In this document: in pieces, positions 8,331-10,098 of the stretch
Layout of the letters: each line of letters opens with the position of its first letter
How positions within the stretch are numbered: the stretch's first letter is position 1
Assembly: GCA_002423545.1 (NCBI GenBank)
Contig: DIWP01000052.1
Span: 1 to 10,098 of the forward strand
Origin: Thermoleophilia bacterium UBA6103
GTDB lineage: Bacteria > Actinomycetota > Thermoleophilia > UBA2241
DNA: 10,098 nt
Direction: 5' to 3'
The notes under the pieces: generated by a model
Seen by the model: only the letters and a program-made list of their open reading frames with translations
Told to the model about the DNA's origin: nothing
The model's database searches: none
Made by a program: the position numbers and the translations under genes

Positions 8331-9304
8331 GCTTCACCCAGGACGTCAAGCGGGAGCTCGACACCATCGTGCCCGGCGCCGATCACTGCGGCCGCGCCGA
8401 GGCGTGCGGACTGCTGTTCGGCGCCGGCACCGTCGAGCTGGGCAGCGGCGGTCGCCTGACCGTGCGCGTGTCGCTGGCGTTGCCGGCCACGGCGCGCCGG
8501 CTGCTGGCCCTGCTGCGTCCGTACGGCTCGCGCGCCGAGCTGCGTACTGTCGACGGCGCACCGCTCGGTCGCCGCTACGAAGTCGTGCTCGGCGGCGACC
8601 CTCACGGTCTGCAGGCGCTCAACGAGCTGGGAGTGCTCTCAGACGACTACCGGGTCCGCATGAGCATCCCGGAACGGATCGTCCGCCGGCGCTGCTGCGC
8701 GGTGGCGTTCCTGCGCGGCGTGTTCCTGGGCTGCGGGTCGATCACCGCTCCGGGCGCGCCGGTGCACGCGGAGCTCACGGTCGAGGACACCGGGCTGGCG
8801 CGTGACCTCGCGGCGCTGCTGGTCCGCCTGGGTCTTGCCTTCCGCGTCGCCGAGCGCGAGCGCAACGCCGCCTGCTACACCAAGCGCGGCGAGACGGCGG
8901 CGGACCTATTGGCCCTGCTGGGCGCCCACGACGCGCGGCTGCGCTGGGAGGAGCACCTCGTCCTCGGACGGGTGCGGGAGAGCGCCAACCGCATGGCCAA
9001 CTGCGACGAGGCCAACGCCCGGCGGGCGGCGGCTGCCGCCGCGCGTCAGGCGGCCGCCGCCCGCCGTCTGATGGCCTCGCCCGGCTGGTCGACGGCGCCG
9101 GCGGCCGTACGGGAATCGGCCCGCCTGCGGCTGCGCTTCCCATACCTGAGCCTCGACGAGCTCGCTCTGGAGGCCCGGCCGCCGCTCACCAAGTCGGCGC
9201 TCAACCACCGCCTGCGTCGCCTCGAAGCGCTCGCCGGCCGCGCATCGGCCGGCGGGCCCGACGCGCCCCGGCGGTCCGAGCCGGGCGGGACGGCGGCCGT
9301 CTGA
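8327..9304 (+). CDS. whiA: WhiA, LAGLIDADG-fold/HTH transcriptional regulator
   Basis: DNA-binding protein of the WhiA family. In Streptomyces it works with WhiB to trigger sporulation septation; in Firmicutes it affects division and chromosome segregation. The product is 325 residues. The order fits the family: an N-terminal domain opening SFTQDVKREL, a degenerate LAGLIDADG-like core (CAVAFLRGVFLGCGSIT at ~124-140, then the ACYTKRGETAADLLALLGA region), NRMANCDEANARRAAAAAARQ (221-241, the family's NR.vNc..AN pattern), and a C-terminal helix-turn-helix with LSLDELA and LTKSALNHRLRRLEALA (287-303). The last ~20 residues are a disordered Gly/Pro/Ala tail. The helix after NCDEAN is exceptionally Ala-rich. 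GTG 8327 is the only possible start (no other start codon after the in-frame stop at 8276) and lacks its own ribosome binding site. Confidence 0.96.
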   Translation: MSFTQDVKRELDTIVPGADHCGRAEACGLLFGAGTVELGSGGRLTVRVSLALPATARRLLALLRPYGSRAELRTVDGAPLGRRYEVVLGGDPHGLQALNELGVLSDDYRVRMSIPERIVRRRCCAVAFLRGVFLGCGSITAPGAPVHAELTVEDTGLARDLAALLVRLGLAFRVAERERNAACYTKRGETAADLLALLGAHDARLRWEEHLVLGRVRESANRMANCDEANARRAAAAAARQAAAARRLMASPGWSTAPAAVRESARLRLRFPYLSLDELALEARPPLTKSALNHRLRRLEALAGRASAGGPDAPRRSEPGGTAAV

Positions 9305-9357
9305 GCCTCTCCGGAGGCGGCCGCCGGCCGCCGAGCGGCGGGTCGGTCGCACGACCG
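9305..9357 (+). terminator. Cluster of GC hairpins after whiA
   Basis: Three adjacent inverted repeats begin at the base after the whiA stop: GCCTC-tccg-GAGGC (9305-9318); CCGCCG-ag-CGGCGG (9328-9341); CGGTCG-ca-CGACCG (9344-9357). None is followed by a T-run. High-GC actinobacteria often use hairpins without U-tails, and the same structures could instead stabilise the 3' end of the message. The position, between a long same-strand operon and a promoter-bearing gene, supports a termination or processing role. The rest of the spacer to 9470 shows nothing I can name. Confidence 0.4.
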
Positions 9358-9473
9358 TGAGCGCCGGACGGCCGCTGCGGGCCCGCCCACACCGCGCAGC
9401 GGACCGTTGAGAGCCCTCTGACCGCCCTTCGCCGAACGGCTCCGGCCTGTCACGCTCGGCTGCGGCCGACGTT

Positions 9474-9482
9474 TGGTAGGAT
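9474..9482 (+). promoter_or_regulatory. Extended -10 promoter for gap
   Basis: TGGTAGGAT combines a TGn extension (9474-9476) with the hexamer TAGGAT (9477-9482), a good match to actinobacterial housekeeping -10 sequences (TAnnnT). There is no clear -35 at 16-18 nt; CTGTCA at 9447-9452 is too far away. The predicted transcript start near 9488-9491 would leave a ~50-nt leader before the gap start. That leader contains a possible imperfect stem, CCCTCC (9485-9490) with a G-run (9500-9505). Confidence 0.55.
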
Positions 9483-9527
9483 GACCCTCCGGTAAGGCTG
9501 GGGGGCGGTCCTGGAAAGCGCGCGAGG

Positions 9528-9532
9528 AAGGA
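9528..9532 (+). promoter_or_regulatory. Shine-Dalgarno selecting the gap start
   Basis: AAGGA lies 8 nt before ATG 9541, an ideal spacing. The in-frame ATG at 9532 overlaps this element and GTG 9535 is too close to it, so the third in-frame start codon (9541) is preferred. Confidence 0.6.
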
Positions 9533-9540
9533 TGGTGCGC

Positions 9541-10098
9541 ATGGGCACCAAGGTCGGTATCAACGGGTTCGGTCGCATCGGCCGTCTGGCGCTGAGGGCC
9601 ATCCTGCAGCGGCAGCCGGAGGTCGAGGTGCTGGCGGTCAACGACCTCACGGACGTCAAGACCCTCTACCACCTGTTCAAATACGATTCTGTGCACGGCC
9701 TGTTCCAGGGCAGCCTGGAGCACACCGACGATGCGCTCATCGTGGAAGGTCGGGAGGTCCGCGTGCTGTCGCAGACCGATCCCGCCAGCCTGCCCTGGGC
9801 AGAGCTGGGCGTGGAGATCGTCGTCGAGTCGACGGGACGCTTCACGGCGCGCCAGGATGCCGCCAAGCACCTCGAGGCGGGGGCGTCAAAGGTCCTCATC
9901 TCGGCGCCGGCCAAGGACCCCGACATCACCCTCTGCATGGGCGTCAACGACGAGATGTACGACCCCGAGAAGCACGACGTCATCTCCAACGCCAGCTGCA
10001 CCACCAACTGCCTGGCGCCGGTCGCCAAGGTCCTGCTCGACCGCTTCGGTCTGGAGAAGGGCTTCATGACCACGGTCCACGCCTACACCAACGACCAG
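9541..10098 (+). CDS. gap: Glyceraldehyde-3-phosphate dehydrogenase, type I (3' end cut by window)
   Basis: Glycolytic/gluconeogenic enzyme that oxidises and phosphorylates glyceraldehyde 3-phosphate to 1,3-bisphosphoglycerate. The first 186 residues are visible. They show the Rossmann nucleotide-binding start KVGINGFGRIGRL (4-16), VNDLTD with Asp35 at the end of the second strand (typical of NAD-preferring enzymes), FKYDSVHGLF (47-55), VVESTGRFTA (94-103), and the active site SNASCTTNCLAP with catalytic Cys153, followed by GFMTTVHAYTNDQ at the window edge with the expected catalytic His180. The remaining ~150 residues, most of the catalytic domain, lie outside. Start codons at 9532 and 9535 are in frame, but 9541 has the best ribosome binding site and gives the standard family N-terminus. 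It has its own promoter; in this gene order pgk and tpi commonly follow, which cannot be checked here. Confidence 0.97.
   Translation, partial: MGTKVGINGFGRIGRLALRAILQRQPEVEVLAVNDLTDVKTLYHLFKYDSVHGLFQGSLEHTDDALIVEGREVRVLSQTDPASLPWAELGVEIVVESTGRFTARQDAAKHLEAGASKVLISAPAKDPDITLCMGVNDEMYDPEKHDVISNASCTTNCLAPVAKVLLDRFGLEKGFMTTVHAYTNDQ

Noticed and set aside
6890..8605. 571-residue open frame on the minus strand across yvcK
   Set aside because: His/Gln/Arg/Ala-rich shadow of yvcK and the whiA start; no family motif and no coherent start signal.
9046..9870. Minus-strand frame spanning the whiA-gap spacer and the gap start
   Set aside because: It overlaps two certain genes on the other strand, has no recognisable motif, and its reading across the spacer is Arg/Pro/Ala-rich.

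Overview
The window is very GC-rich. Codon third positions are overwhelmingly G or C, and GTG and TTG starts are used beside ATG. The run uvrC–rapZ–yvcK–whiA–gap is a classic actinobacterial arrangement, so I infer a high-GC member of the Actinomycetota. The membrane-anchored YvcK and the extra repair genes hint at a deep-branching lineage (Thermoleophilia, Rubrobacteria or Coriobacteriia-like) rather than a streptomycete, but this placement is inference. All convincing genes lie on the + strand and coding density is close to complete.

Region 1 (1–6142) is mostly DNA repair. It holds the 3' nine-tenths of uvrA (nucleotide-excision damage sensor), a small Mth938/DUF498 (AAMDC-type) protein, a small DUF2007 protein with a basic repetitive tail, uvrC (NER dual-incision nuclease) and an O6-alkylguanine-DNA alkyltransferase. 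The last three overlap or nearly overlap: DUF2007/uvrC by 8 nt and uvrC/ogt by 26 nt. The ogt gene then overlaps rapZ by an ATGA junction, so repair and regulatory genes probably share one transcript.

Region 2 (6139–9304) is the conserved rapZ–yvcK–whiA block, covering carbon and cell-envelope control and a sporulation/division-type regulator. YvcK carries two predicted N-terminal membrane helices. The whiA gene has no good ribosome binding site of its own. An 8-codon mini-ORF with a good Shine-Dalgarno ends exactly on its GTG start, which suggests translational coupling.

Region 3 (9305–10098) is a ~235-bp gap containing GC-rich hairpins and an extended -10 promoter, followed by the 5' part of gap (NAD-type glyceraldehyde-3-phosphate dehydrogenase), cut by the window end.

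I see no mobile element, CRISPR array, tRNA/rRNA or defence system. The best leads are subtler: a shifted cysteine set in the putative Fe-S region of UvrC, a disordered Gly/Ala insert in UvrC, the mini-ORF in front of whiA, the membrane-anchored YvcK, and two poorly characterised small genes sandwiched between uvrA and uvrC.
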